Positions 33,501 to 42,375 of a DNA stretch of 64,000 nt are shown here, in pieces (position 1 is the first letter of the stretch; the number at the start of each line of letters is the position of its first letter). The position numbers and the translations under genes were made by a program. The stretch comes from Bradyrhizobium sp. AZCC 2176 (GTDB taxonomy: Bacteria; Pseudomonadota; Alphaproteobacteria; Rhizobiales; Xanthobacteraceae). Below the pieces are notes generated by a model. It searched no databases. It was given only the letters and a program-made list of their open reading frames with translations, and was not told the origin of the DNA. The stretch is taken from assembly GCF_036924645.1 (NCBI RefSeq), contig NZ_JAZHRX010000001.1, positions 434,001 to 498,000 of the forward strand, written 5' to 3'.

Positions 33501-33595
33501 GGCTTGGATACGCGATCGCGAAACGCACGTTCGCCCGACGAGAGATCAACGTCTTGCGGCCAAGACGGTTCCGGCGAGCCCGGGTGGGAGAATTC

Positions 33596-33757
33596 CTATT
33601 CCTCGCCCACGGGCTCGATGTAGGTGCTGTGCAGCGATGTCGGCGACTTGAAGCCGTCGAACATGACGCGGACGGTGCTGCGATAGCGGCCTGAACCGAT
33701 GATGACCCCCTCCCGGCCGGCGAGATTCGGGCATCGCGTCGCCCCGAGCGCGCTCAT
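33596..33757 (-). CDS. Small KOW-like conserved protein
   Basis: A 53-residue protein (MSALGATRCPNLAGREGVII, then RYRSTVRVMFDGFKSPTSLH) with an SH3/KOW-like beta pattern. I recognise similar short proteins from Bradyrhizobium genomes. The frame is open to 33850; the ATG at 33757 is chosen from similarity, although the ribosome site is weak. Function unknown. Confidence 0.55.
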   Translation of the reverse strand: MSALGATRCPNLAGREGVIIGSGRYRSTVRVMFDGFKSPTSLHSTYIEPVGEE

Positions 33758-33932
33758 CCTGACGCGCGTCCGTTCAGGCAGCGGAGGCTGTTGATCAGGC
33801 GGCTCTTTATGAGATCGCCTCCTCGGACCAAGCGCCTTTGCGGGGTTCATCTAGGCGCCCGGCAAGGACGTGAGCATGGCGCCCTCCTTCCCACCGCGTG
33901 CCTGCCAACGGGACAATTCCGGCACATCAGCC

Positions 33933-35504
33933 CTACGCCGAGGCCGAGTGTAGGCTGGCGGTCGGCCGGTCCGGCGTGGGCCGCCAATCGCGCCACTTCC
34001 GGACCGACGGGGCGCTCGCCGGCTCGATCGCGGCCAACAGCGCGGCGTTGACTTCCGCCATCCGCCCGAGCTTGGCCATGCACCTGGCAGCCGCGACGAA
34101 TCCGTCCGCCTGATCCGGTTGCAGCCGCATGTATTCGAGGTGCTGGCGCAATGCTTCCTCGTGTTGACCGAGGCTCTCGCAAACCTGGCCCAGACACTGC
34201 CACGCCTTGGCGGCGTCGGGCCGAACCGTCGTCAGGATCCGGAACAGCCGCTTGGCCGCGGCGAAGTCACTCTTCGCCGCCAGCAACTGGCCGAGCCGGT
34301 GCAACGTGTCGGCGTGCTTCGGATCGACCTCCAAAATGCGGCGGTAGCCGATCTCCGCATCGGCGGTCCGTCCCTTGCGGTGAAGTTCGGTCGCCTGTTG
34401 CAGCAGATCAGGGATGCACCTGGCATCGATCCGGCCGCCCAGATTCCTGCCGTTCCTGGTTTCCAGAACGATGGAGTGGATCCTGCGCTCCTTGCAACCG
34501 AACGAATATTTGTACGGCTCGTTGCCGCGCAGGAAATCGTACTCGACAAAACCGCGCTCGATGGCGTCGCGAATGCTGTAGGCATGCAGGATCATGCCCG
34601 CGGGCGGTCCCTCGAACGTCTCGTCGCGTCCGGTCATGTAAAACGAGAAAGTCCGCTTGCGCGGCTCCACCAGCGTCGCCAGCGCCGCAACCGGCCGGTC
34701 GCCATGCCAGAAAGTCGGCAGGTACAGCAGACCGGACTGGAAACTGCGCGTCAGCATGGTGCCGTTGGAGCGGATCAGGCTGTCCATCCGGTCAGCTTTA
34801 CGGGCACGCCATTTCGTATCCCAGAATCCCAGCAGGGTCTTGAGGTCCCGGTCGAACGTCTCTGATGTGGCGACGGTTATGCGATATTCACTGGGCGCTT
34901 CGACCTGCTTCAGCAGCCGCCGGATCTTCTGCCGCGTATTGGTGCTGAGCGCGTCGAGATAGCTGTTCCAGTCGTTCGGCAGCGCGGCGTAGGGGCAGAG
35001 GCTGTTGTCGATCCCGTCGACCTTGATAACCTTGTCGACTGTGGTCGAGGTGAAACTTGCCTTCGGGAAGCAGGCGGTCAGCAGCCGCCAGCGCCGCTCG
35101 GATATTCTGACATTGTCGAGATGGAGACGCGCCCAGTTCATCTGCCTGACGGTGCGGGCAAAGGCGGGAATGACCTTGTGCTCCGCCTCTGGCCTGCAGA
35201 CGATGCCGGTGTAGTCGGCGCCGAAATTGCCCGCCATCCTGACGTCGCCGTAAACCTCGGATTTCTCGATCGTGGTCTGCAGCCGCAACGGAAGGAATGC
35301 GACGTACGGCAGGTCGGCGGCGTCCCGCTCTTTCGCCGCCAGGATGAACCAGGGTCCGGGGATGCAGGACAGCCAGCCGTTGAGCCATTTCCATGACAGG
35401 AAAATCTGCGCCTCGTCGTCCGCATCGTAGACGGCGTTCCAATTGTCCTCGAGCTTGGCCAGCGACGGCAAGGTTTCGATGATGTCGATATGCACGGCGG
35501 ACAC
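33933..35504 (-). CDS. GNAT (BioF2/CelD-type) acyltransferase fused to TPR repeats
   Basis: A 523-residue protein. Residues ~1-360 form a double GNAT-like fold of the CelD/BioF2 class (FLSWKWLNGWLSC; NTRQKIRRLLKQVEA; PPAGMILHAYSIRDAIERGF). Residues ~380-490 form about three TPR repeats (AEIGYRRILEVDPKHADTLH; AAKRLFRILTTVRPDAAKAW; ALRQHLEYMRLQPDQADGFV). It follows the secretion membrane-fusion gene by 21 bases on the same strand, so it belongs to that operon and may acylate a secreted protein or polysaccharide. It starts with GTG near an AGGAAAG site. Confidence 0.82.
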   Translation of the reverse strand: MSAVHIDIIETLPSLAKLEDNWNAVYDADDEAQIFLSWKWLNGWLSCIPGPWFILAAKERDAADLPYVAFLPLRLQTTIEKSEVYGDVRMAGNFGADYTGIVCRPEAEHKVIPAFARTVRQMNWARLHLDNVRISERRWRLLTACFPKASFTSTTVDKVIKVDGIDNSLCPYAALPNDWNSYLDALSTNTRQKIRRLLKQVEAPSEYRITVATSETFDRDLKTLLGFWDTKWRARKADRMDSLIRSNGTMLTRSFQSGLLYLPTFWHGDRPVAALATLVEPRKRTFSFYMTGRDETFEGPPAGMILHAYSIRDAIERGFVEYDFLRGNEPYKYSFGCKERRIHSIVLETRNGRNLGGRIDARCIPDLLQQATELHRKGRTADAEIGYRRILEVDPKHADTLHRLGQLLAAKSDFAAAKRLFRILTTVRPDAAKAWQCLGQVCESLGQHEEALRQHLEYMRLQPDQADGFVAAARCMAKLGRMAEVNAALLAAIEPASAPSVRKWRDWRPTPDRPTASLHSASA

Positions 35505-35525
35505 CTTTCCTCGTGTTGACTGCTG

Positions 35526-36890
35526 CTAGCGTTCGCGGAATGCGCGCATCATGCTGTCGTGGATCGGCCTGACGATGTACTGGAAGAACGTCCGTTCCGC
35601 CGTCTTGATATAGACCTCGGCCGGCATGCCGGGGGTGGGACTGAAGCCCGGAATATTCCTGCTCTCCTCGCTGTTGAGCTTGACGCGCACGATATAGATG
35701 TCGGTCGGCCCGACCTGCTGGGACTTCTTCTCGTCCGCTAGCGTGTCGGCCGACAGGTAAATGACGTCGCCGGTGACCATCGGCGTGATGCGCTGGTTCA
35801 GCGCCGTCAGCCGCACCATTGCCGTCTGTCCCTGTTTGACGCTGTCAATGTCCTGCGGCCGCAATCGCGCCTCGATGATCAGCTCGTCCTTTAGCGGCAG
35901 AAGCTCCATGATGTTCTTGCCGGCCTCGACCACGCCGCCGCGCGTATGATAGCGGAGCTTCACCACCACGCCGCTCACCGGCGCGGTGATGCGGACGCGA
36001 TCGAGGATGCCCTTGGCGCTCAGCATCCGCTCGCGGACGTCAGCCAGTTCGCCGCGGATTTCGTGCATCTGCTCGACCGCGGTCTTGATCGCGGTCTTGC
36101 GCACGCCATTGATCTGCTCGAGCGCGCGGGCGATACGTTCCTTGGCATCGCCGATGTCGCCCATGATACGGCCGACCTCGCCTTCCAGATTGGCCTTCGA
36201 CCGCTGCAGCACCATCAGTTCCGGCTTGCGCACCAGCCCTTGCTGCACCAGCTTGTCCTTGGTCACGATTTCCTCGTCGAGCAGGACGATCTGACGGTGG
36301 GCGGCGTCGAGTTGCACCCGGGATCCCCGGATTCGCTCCTCCAGCGCGTTGATGCTCTCCTGGATGCTCTTGACGTCGCTGTTGAGGTTGTTGCGGCGCG
36401 CCGTGAACGTCATCTGCTGGCTGTCCACGATTTCCTTCACCTCGGGCGAGCTGGCCAGCCATTGGAGGATCTCGGGCGGCAGGGTGATCTCTTTGTCCTC
36501 CCTCATCTCGGCCTGCAGCCTCGCGTCGATGGCCGTCAGGCGGATGCGCCGCAGGAACAGCCGCTGCAGCTCCGCGCGCGCTGCGGTGTCGTCAAGCTCG
36601 AGCAGCGCTTGCCCGGCTTCCACCGTGTCGCCTTCGCGGACGTAGATTTCGCGGATCATTCCGCCTTCGAGATGCTGGATGATCTTGTTCTGTCCGGTAA
36701 CCACGAACACACCGGAGGCGACCACGGCGCCGGCGATCGGCGCCATGTTGCCCCAGACACCGAACCCCATCGTTACCACCGCCATGATCAGCGCACCGGC
36801 AACGGTTGGCAGTTTGGTCGATCGCGGCAGCGTGTCGTACCAGGTACCTTCTGATTCCGCGGAGCGGTCCGCAATCTTCCTGTTGGCCAT
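35526..36890 (-). CDS. Type I secretion membrane fusion protein (HlyD/PrtE family)
   Basis: A 454-residue periplasmic adaptor with one N-terminal membrane helix (~residues 28-52: [20 protein letters not shown]), lipoyl half-motifs ([20 protein letters not shown] and [20 protein letters not shown]) around a long coiled-coil hairpin (~110-290). It bridges the PrtD-like ABC protein to an outer-membrane TolC-type channel, which is not encoded here. It lies 42 bases after the ABC gene. This is a protein-secretion type HlyD, unlike the drug-efflux one at 55916. Confidence 0.92.
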   Translation of the reverse strand: MANRKIADRSAESEGTWYDTLPRSTKLPTVAGALIMAVVTMGFGVWGNMAPIAGAVVASGVFVVTGQNKIIQHLEGGMIREIYVREGDTVEAGQALLELDDTAARAELQRLFLRRIRLTAIDARLQAEMREDKEITLPPEILQWLASSPEVKEIVDSQQMTFTARRNNLNSDVKSIQESINALEERIRGSRVQLDAAHRQIVLLDEEIVTKDKLVQQGLVRKPELMVLQRSKANLEGEVGRIMGDIGDAKERIARALEQINGVRKTAIKTAVEQMHEIRGELADVRERMLSAKGILDRVRITAPVSGVVVKLRYHTRGGVVEAGKNIMELLPLKDELIIEARLRPQDIDSVKQGQTAMVRLTALNQRITPMVTGDVIYLSADTLADEKKSQQVGPTDIYIVRVKLNSEESRNIPGFSPTPGMPAEVYIKTAERTFFQYIVRPIHDSMMRAFRER

Positions 36891-36932
36891 CGCGTAACCT
36901 CGTTGCTGTCAAACCCCGGCCGACGCCCTCGA

Positions 36933-39140
36933 TCAATTCAACGAAGGCGGATCGCCCGGCCCGGTCGGGATGTTGTTCGGCTTGCGTCCCGTGATCATCG
37001 GAATGATCTCGTCGCGGCTGCCGAAAGCCTGCACCGCGCCCTGATGCAGGATCATGATCTTGTCGACGCTCATCAGCAGCGCCGCGCGCTGGGTGATCGT
37101 CACCACCGTGATCTGCTTTTCCTTGGCGCGAACCAGCGCCTTGGCCAGCGCCCGCTCGCCATTGGCGTCCAGATTCGAATTCGGCTCGTCGAGCACGATC
37201 AGGCGCGGGTTGCCGTAGAACGCGCGCGCCAGCCCGATGCGCTGCCGCTGGCCGCCCGACAGCGGACTGCCGTCCATGCCGACGATGGTCTCGTAGCCCT
37301 GGGCGAAGCTCGAGATCATCTCATGCACATCGGCGGTCTCGGCGGCGTCGAACACATCCTCGTCGCGCGCATCGTCACGCATCCGGCCGATGTTGGCCTT
37401 GATCGATGCCGGGAACAATTGCACGTCCTGCGGCAGGTAGCCGACGCTCTCGCCGAACTGGCGTGGATCCCAGTTGCGCAGATCCATCATGTCGAGCCTG
37501 ACGCTGCCGGCGGTCGGGATGATGGATCCGACCAGCATGCGCGCCAGCATGGTTTTCCCGGTGCCGGAATCTCCCACGATGGCAAGCGATTCCCCGGGTT
37601 TCAGTTGAAAACTGATTCCGTTCAGGATCACCTTCTTGTTCGGCGGCGGCACGTAGAGAATGCGCTCGACGTTGAGGTAGCCGGCGGGACGGGGCAGACG
37701 GAGCCGCTCCAGGTTGAGCGGTGAATTCAGCAGCAGCGCCCTGATGCGGGCGTAGGCCGAACGCGCCTGCACGAAGCTGCGCCAGCCTTCGATGGTGCCC
37801 TCCAGCGGCGCCAATGCGCGGCTCGCCACGATCGAGGCGGCGATGACCATACCGCTGGTGATATGGGCTTCCAGCGCCAGCCATGCGCCCCAGCCCAGGA
37901 TGGCGATCTGGGTGCACAGCCGCAGGAACTTCGACAACCCCGTCATCAGGATGTTGAGATCCTGTCCGATCACCTGCGCCTTCAGCGACTCCACGGTTTC
38001 GCGGCCCCATACCTGGACGCCTTCCGGAATCATGCCCATCGCATTGATGACCTGGGCATTGCGGGCCATCGATTCCGCCTGCAGGTTTGCCCTGGCGCCA
38101 TAATTGTTGGCCTGGTTGAACGGGACTGCAGTGACCCGCTGGTTCAGCAGTGCCACGATGACCAGCCCGACGCCCGATCCCAGCACGATGAATCCGAGAT
38201 GCGGATGGATCAAAAACACCACGGCAAAATAGACCGGCGCGACCGGCGTATCGAACATCGTCAGCAATACCGGACCGGTAATGAACGCGCGGAGGTGCTG
38301 CAGGTCGGCCAGCGTCTGGAATTCGCGGCTCGATCCGCCCTGCGCGGCCTTGGCGGCAGCGCTGAGGACGGGTCCGCCCAGTCGGGCCTCGGTTTCGACC
38401 GCAACCCGCATCAGGATGATGCGGCGCATCATGTCCATCAGCACATGCGCCCCGATCGCGATGATCACGATGATGGTCAGCATCACCAGCGTATCCGTGC
38501 TGCGGCTGGTCAGCACGCGATCGGACATGTTGAACAGGTAGATCGGAATGGCGAGTACCAGCAGGTTGACCGCCACCGAGAACATCCCCACGGTCACCAG
38601 GTTGCGGCGGGCATTCGCAAGACCGGCACCGAGCACGTCCCTGAATTCATTGTCGCTGGAACGCTTATGCAGCGGCGGCGAGTTACCACCACCGCCACCT
38701 CCACCACCGCCGCGGCCGCCTGAAGAGCCGCCACCGTCCTTGCGGCCTCCCGTGCGCAACGGGGGAGCCGGGACCGCCTGCTCGATCACGACGGTGGATC
38801 CCGGCGGCGGGGTTTTGGCTTCCGTTCTTGCTTCCGTTTTGGCTTCAGTCTTCGTTTCAGTCTTTGTTTCAGTCTTCGCTTCGGTCTTGGCTTCCGTTTT
38901 GACCTCAGTCCTGGCCGCCTCCGGCCGGGATGGCCCGACCGATGGCAACTCCGCGGTCCTGGCTTCCGCCAGACGATCCTTCTCATCGGCAAATTTGACG
39001 TGCGGATCTTCGGTGCGCGAATGCGGCGGATCAAACCACGGGCGGAGTGGAATTATCTTGGCTGTGCTCGCCGTTGCTTCGTCATGCTGACTTAGGCGCC
39101 CACTCGCGGCGCCGCCTGGACGATCATCCCAGCCCCACAT
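36933..39140 (-). CDS. Type I secretion ABC permease/ATPase (PrtD family) with long disordered N-terminus
   Basis: A 735-residue exporter. Residues ~1-165 are a low-complexity extension: (E/T)AKTE-type repeats, a Gly-rich tract of 9 Gly, then NSPPLHKR. Six membrane helices follow, and the ATPase has Walker A GDSGTGKT (523-530), LSGGQ (627-631) and Walker B LIVLDEP (647-653). The switch-loop His is replaced by Gln (TITQR). Typical PrtD proteins have ~570-580 residues without this extension. The ATG at 39140 has AGGAG 9 bases upstream; a TTG at 39158 is possible. Two repetitive proteins encoded just upstream are the likely cargo. Confidence 0.92.
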   Translation of the reverse strand: MWGWDDRPGGAASGRLSQHDEATASTAKIIPLRPWFDPPHSRTEDPHVKFADEKDRLAEARTAELPSVGPSRPEAARTEVKTEAKTEAKTETKTETKTEAKTEARTEAKTPPPGSTVVIEQAVPAPPLRTGGRKDGGGSSGGRGGGGGGGGGNSPPLHKRSSDNEFRDVLGAGLANARRNLVTVGMFSVAVNLLVLAIPIYLFNMSDRVLTSRSTDTLVMLTIIVIIAIGAHVLMDMMRRIILMRVAVETEARLGGPVLSAAAKAAQGGSSREFQTLADLQHLRAFITGPVLLTMFDTPVAPVYFAVVFLIHPHLGFIVLGSGVGLVIVALLNQRVTAVPFNQANNYGARANLQAESMARNAQVINAMGMIPEGVQVWGRETVESLKAQVIGQDLNILMTGLSKFLRLCTQIAILGWGAWLALEAHITSGMVIAASIVASRALAPLEGTIEGWRSFVQARSAYARIRALLLNSPLNLERLRLPRPAGYLNVERILYVPPPNKKVILNGISFQLKPGESLAIVGDSGTGKTMLARMLVGSIIPTAGSVRLDMMDLRNWDPRQFGESVGYLPQDVQLFPASIKANIGRMRDDARDEDVFDAAETADVHEMISSFAQGYETIVGMDGSPLSGGQRQRIGLARAFYGNPRLIVLDEPNSNLDANGERALAKALVRAKEKQITVVTITQRAALLMSVDKIMILHQGAVQAFGSRDEIIPMITGRKPNNIPTGPGDPPSLN
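38685..38735. repeat. Gly-codon repeat in the secretion ATPase gene
   Basis: CCACCGCC-type repeats (minus strand GGCGGTGG) encode the poly-Gly linker between the disordered N-terminus and the membrane domain. Prone to length change. Confidence 0.8.
38816..38909. repeat. 12-bp-period repeat encoding TEAK/TETK units
   Basis: About eight degenerate 12-base units (minus strand ACTGAAGCCAAA and variants) encode T-E-[AVT]-K repeats in the secretion ATPase's N-terminal extension. Confidence 0.85.
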
Positions 39141-39188
39141 TTGAAAACTCTCCTGCAACTATAATGAACAAAACACCTGCTCTTGCCG

Positions 39189-41120
39189 CTAATGCAGCAC
39201 GCTTGCCATCGGGTCTGACTGCACCGAATTGGCAATCACTGCCGGCGGCGGGCTCGCCGTCTCCTGAGGGTGGTCGTCGACGAAAGCAATGAGTTCGGTC
39301 ACCAGGGTGTTGGTATCGGCGTTGACGGCATTGGACTCCGCCGGCACCAGATCGGCCTGCACCAGAATGGAATCGGTGTAGATCTCGCCCCTGACGTAGG
39401 TCGCATCAGGGTTGACGTCGACGATCGCAGCATCGTTGGTAAGTTCGTTGCCCCCGGTGGTGACCGACTGCGTCACCGCGCCGTCGGGATCAAGCGCCAT
39501 CAGGTCGGCCAGGGGCTGGTTCTGAAGCTGATACATCACGTCGACGTCGGAGGTGATGTTGGTCTGCCAGATCGCATTGATGTCATAATGGTCGCCGGTG
39601 ATGTAGAGGACCTTCAGGGGACCGCCATGGCCGATGAGGGCGCCGGCCAGTTCGGGATCGAGTGACGTCAAGCCGGCGGCCAGCAGGCTTTCGATCAGCT
39701 CGAGGTTTGCGGGCAGTTCGTCAAAGGTATCGCCGCCATAGTTTGCAACCGCGGCTTCGTTCAACAGGCTGTTGTCACCCGAATTCGCGGACTGAGACGG
39801 ATCGGCGCCGTCGGCCGCCATCTTGATCTTGTCGTTGTCCAGCAAGATGTTGTTTTGAAAGATGACGTTCAGGCCGTGATAGCCGCCCTTGATGATGATC
39901 AGGTCGTATTCAATGCTGCCGTCAAGGATCTGAGCCAGATTGCCCTGGGTATTGTAGCCGCCGACGAGGTTGTAGTGGGAACTGCTGCTGACCTGCGTTG
40001 CCACGTCGTTGTCGGAAAGATAATTGACCTGAGCCACCGCGTGAACGCTGTAGAAGTCGCCGTCGACCACATCGACGGTCCAGTTCGTGCCAGCAAATTG
40101 GGCCTGGAAGCCGGCGTAGATGCTGGGGTTCTGGAGAAAATCCGCGATGTTGGTCGCGACGTTCTGATCGCTGGTTGATGTTGACTCGTGGTCCCCGCCC
40201 GATACGCGGACCCGGTCATCGTCCATAATGGTATTGGTCTGGAAGATGGCATTGGTCTTGAAGTAGTCTCCCATCACCACCATGGCGCGGGCGGACTCGC
40301 CGAGATCGACGAGCAGCGCTGCGTTGATGCTGAAGTTGCCGCCCAACGAGGCCCACTGGCCGATCCCGTCTCCGGTGTCCGGCAATTCCGGCGGCTCGGC
40401 CGGCGGCGTCGTTTCAGACGGCCGCTCCTGCAGCTCGCCGTTGACATAGTAGCCAGGGGTTACCGAGTGCGCATCCGGCTCGCCGCCGCCGTCGGCCCAG
40501 GCCGCATCGTGGGCGACCAGGAAATCTGTAGTGCCGGCATCGGTCTGCGGCATCTGCCAGTCGACGGGAATCGCCGCGTTCGCATCTGCCGCCAACTCCT
40601 CGATAGTGGCCATCGCATCGCTGTGGAGGCGCTCGATCAGAGGCTCAACCACGGCCAGGGCATTCGCCGGCAGATTGACGTCGTCATCAAGCATGAAGTT
40701 GTATTGATGAACCGTCAGTTGGGTCTCAGGGCCACCATCCTCGTATTTCACCTTGACGTGGTGGTCGGCGCTGCCTCCGCCGCCGCCGCCCGGCGGTTTC
40801 GGCAGCGGGATGCTCGGCGCCGACGAACGCGGAAAGAAATCGAAATCGTCGTCCTGTGGACCATGGAGCAGCTTCAGCGGGCGTCCGCGAATGAAATGGA
40901 TCGGATCGTCCGGCAGCAGCTCCGGCACCGGGCCTGCCGCGGTTTCCATATCGTCAGGCACGAAGCGATAATCGTAATTCGGCCGCAGCGTTGTGTAGTC
41001 GCCCGACGGACGAGGCGCGAGACTCTCATCGTACTCCATGCGGTCGCGGGCGATGTCATGGAAGATCTGCAAATATCCTGCGAAGTGGGAAATGATTTCG
41101 ACGAAGCTCGCCGACGCCAT
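39189..41120 (-). CDS. Unrecognised repeat protein, candidate type I secretion substrate
   Basis: A 643-residue acidic protein with no recognised domain and no signal peptide. A Gly/Pro hinge (108-116) divides it. From residue 280 a ~70-residue pattern recurs: hydrophobic strand, then G-[DG]-x-[YF]-x3-[AV]-[IV]-x-Q-x-N-x3-D-x-D. Copies are at 284-304 (GDYFKTNAIFQTNTIMDDDR), 354-373, 412-432, 509-528 and a weaker one at 578-590. Between them are Asn/Ser/Gly-rich turns. A beta-solenoid or adhesin-like secreted protein is plausible. GGGAGG precedes the ATG. It lies 48 bases upstream of the ABC exporter gene on the same strand. Confidence 0.75.
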   Translation of the reverse strand: MASASFVEIISHFAGYLQIFHDIARDRMEYDESLAPRPSGDYTTLRPNYDYRFVPDDMETAAGPVPELLPDDPIHFIRGRPLKLLHGPQDDDFDFFPRSSAPSIPLPKPPGGGGGGSADHHVKVKYEDGGPETQLTVHQYNFMLDDDVNLPANALAVVEPLIERLHSDAMATIEELAADANAAIPVDWQMPQTDAGTTDFLVAHDAAWADGGGEPDAHSVTPGYYVNGELQERPSETTPPAEPPELPDTGDGIGQWASLGGNFSINAALLVDLGESARAMVVMGDYFKTNAIFQTNTIMDDDRVRVSGGDHESTSTSDQNVATNIADFLQNPSIYAGFQAQFAGTNWTVDVVDGDFYSVHAVAQVNYLSDNDVATQVSSSSHYNLVGGYNTQGNLAQILDGSIEYDLIIIKGGYHGLNVIFQNNILLDNDKIKMAADGADPSQSANSGDNSLLNEAAVANYGGDTFDELPANLELIESLLAAGLTSLDPELAGALIGHGGPLKVLYITGDHYDINAIWQTNITSDVDVMYQLQNQPLADLMALDPDGAVTQSVTTGGNELTNDAAIVDVNPDATYVRGEIYTDSILVQADLVPAESNAVNADTNTLVTELIAFVDDHPQETASPPPAVIANSVQSDPMASVLH

Positions 41121-41253
41121 GGGAACCTCCCGTCGCCGAAGGCCGTGAAGGCCGCGGTACGGCCCTCAGTCCTTGTCGGCAACTGCAGCGACTGAAATGA
41201 AATGACCGGGAAAAAAATCCGCGCGGCTGCCGCCGCGCGGATCGAACGCAAAG

Positions 41254-42075
41254 CTAGCCTATGTCGTTATCGGTCAGACCGTCACCGGCAGCCTGAATGG
41301 TGATGCTGTTGAACTGGATGTTCGCACCCTGCGTGATGTTCTGGTCGAATGCAGACTGGTTGAGGACTGCATCGGCGCTGGAAGACACATCGGCGCGCGT
41401 ACCAATATCTCCGGCGTCGATCCTGGACGTCCCGCCCTCGATCTTGGCATCCATGTCGAAGCTGGCGCCCGGCTCACACCACGATCCACCGTTGCCGCCA
41501 TGGTAGGTGGCAGACGAGCTGTTGGTGTCTTGATCGACCAGGTTGTTGACCTGATCAATATTGAACTGGTTGCCGTCGTTCATCTTCTGGTCGACCACGT
41601 CGGGCATGACCACAGACCCGGCCGTGGTGAAGTTGTAGAGATCGATGACCGGGCTGCTCAGCCCGCTTGTGTCCACATCGACATCCACGTCGACATCAAC
41701 GTCTACCTTGCTCTCGACGGTGTTTTCGATCTTGTTTTCGATGTTGTTGTCGATCTTGTTGTCGACCTTGTTATCGACATCGTTGTCGAGATCGTTGTCT
41801 ACCTTGTTGTCGAGCTTGTTGTCGACGGTATTCTCGTTCTTGTTCTCGTTCTCATTCTTGTTGTCATTGTCGTTGTCGTTGTCATTCTCGTTCTCGCTCT
41901 TGGAGTCCAGCGACTGAACGGCGAACTGCAATTGGCCCTGACCCTGGCCCTGGCCCTGACCTTGGCCCTGCAACTGAGCCTGGAGATTGGCTTGCGCCTG
42001 CAACTGGTCTTGCTTCTGGTCCTGGTCTTGATCCTGGTCGTTCTTGGGATCCCACTTCGGCTTTGGCTTACTCAT
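41254..42075 (-). CDS. Highly repetitive Asp/Asn/Gln-rich protein, candidate type I secretion substrate
   Basis: A 273-residue protein made of blocks: QD/DQ and QA repeats (12-34), QG repeats (36-48), EN/DN repeats (61-82), a tetrapeptide repeat [VLI]-[DE]-N-[KDNT] with ~10 units (83-122), DV repeats (124-135), then a less repetitive Asn/Gln/Asp-rich C-terminus with one Cys (200) and SFDMDAKIEGGTSRIDAGDI. No signal peptide. The ATG at 42075 has CAGGAG 8 bases upstream. Acidic, Gly/Asn/Asp-rich, signal-less proteins beside a type I exporter are usually its cargo. I do not recognise a family. Confidence 0.78.
   Translation of the reverse strand: MSKPKPKWDPKNDQDQDQDQKQDQLQAQANLQAQLQGQGQGQGQGQGQLQFAVQSLDSKSENENDNDNDNDNKNENENKNENTVDNKLDNKVDNDLDNDVDNKVDNKIDNNIENKIENTVESKVDVDVDVDVDVDTSGLSSPVIDLYNFTTAGSVVMPDVVDQKMNDGNQFNIDQVNNLVDQDTNSSSATYHGGNGGSWCEPGASFDMDAKIEGGTSRIDAGDIGTRADVSSSADAVLNQSAFDQNITQGANIQFNSITIQAAGDGLTDNDIG
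41701..41833. repeat. 12-bp-period coding repeat (V-D-N-K units)
   Basis: About eleven degenerate 12-base units, mostly TTGTTGTCGA(C/T)C on the plus strand, encode the tetrapeptide [VLI]-[DE]-N-[KDN]. Variation is concentrated at third positions and in the hydrophobic codon, so the repeat looks selected for protein sequence. Confidence 0.9.
41834..41905. repeat. 6-bp-period coding repeat (E-N / D-N units)
   Basis: Tandem TTCTCG/TTGTCG hexamers (plus strand) encode EN and DN dipeptides in the repetitive protein. Confidence 0.88.
41935..42050. repeat. 6-bp-period coding repeats (G-Q and D-Q units)
   Basis: CTGGCC/CTGACC hexamers around 41936-41970 encode the QG tract; CTGGTC/TTGATC hexamers near 42005-42040 encode the DQ/QD tract of the same protein. 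Confidence 0.85.
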
Positions 42076-42375
42076 GACGTGCTCCTGAGGTTGGAGCATC
42101 GCGGGCGGAACGAGATCGCTGATCTTCTAAGTCTGCGGTCTTCGAAGCGCGGCGGTGCTCTTTACGTCGGTTCTTCCGACTGCCGGCACTTCGCCTTATT
42201 GCGGATGCCGGCGTGGTCAGAATGCCGCCATACGTTCGCCAACAACATGCACGCATTAGATGCATCGCTGTATCTTGCGATATCAACCATCGAAACGGTT
42301 GCTGCTTCGACAGAGTCAGTTTGTGAATGAACAGAAGCGGGACGAGGCAGGATTGCTCGTCATGCGCGGCCTGGT
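42076..42375. other. Non-coding gap upstream of the repetitive-protein gene
   Basis: Exactly 300 bases with no credible gene on either strand. It must hold the promoter of the secretion operon (minus strand), but I see no single convincing -35/-10 pair or operator. Confidence 0.5.

Noticed and set aside
38548..39090. Plus-strand frame with Pro/Ser-Val repeats opposite the secretion ATPase N-terminus
   Set aside because: Antisense of the TEAK and poly-Gly repeats; no start signal.
41701..41905. CRISPR-like direct repeats
   Set aside because: Period is 6 or 12 bases with no spacers, in frame with a coding sequence; no cas genes in the window.
41500..42330. 276-codon plus-strand frame reading as Leu/Val-rich membrane repeats
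   Set aside because: It is the antisense of the repetitive Asp/Asn protein, whose repeats force a hydrophobic complement; no ribosome site, and the minus frame has one.
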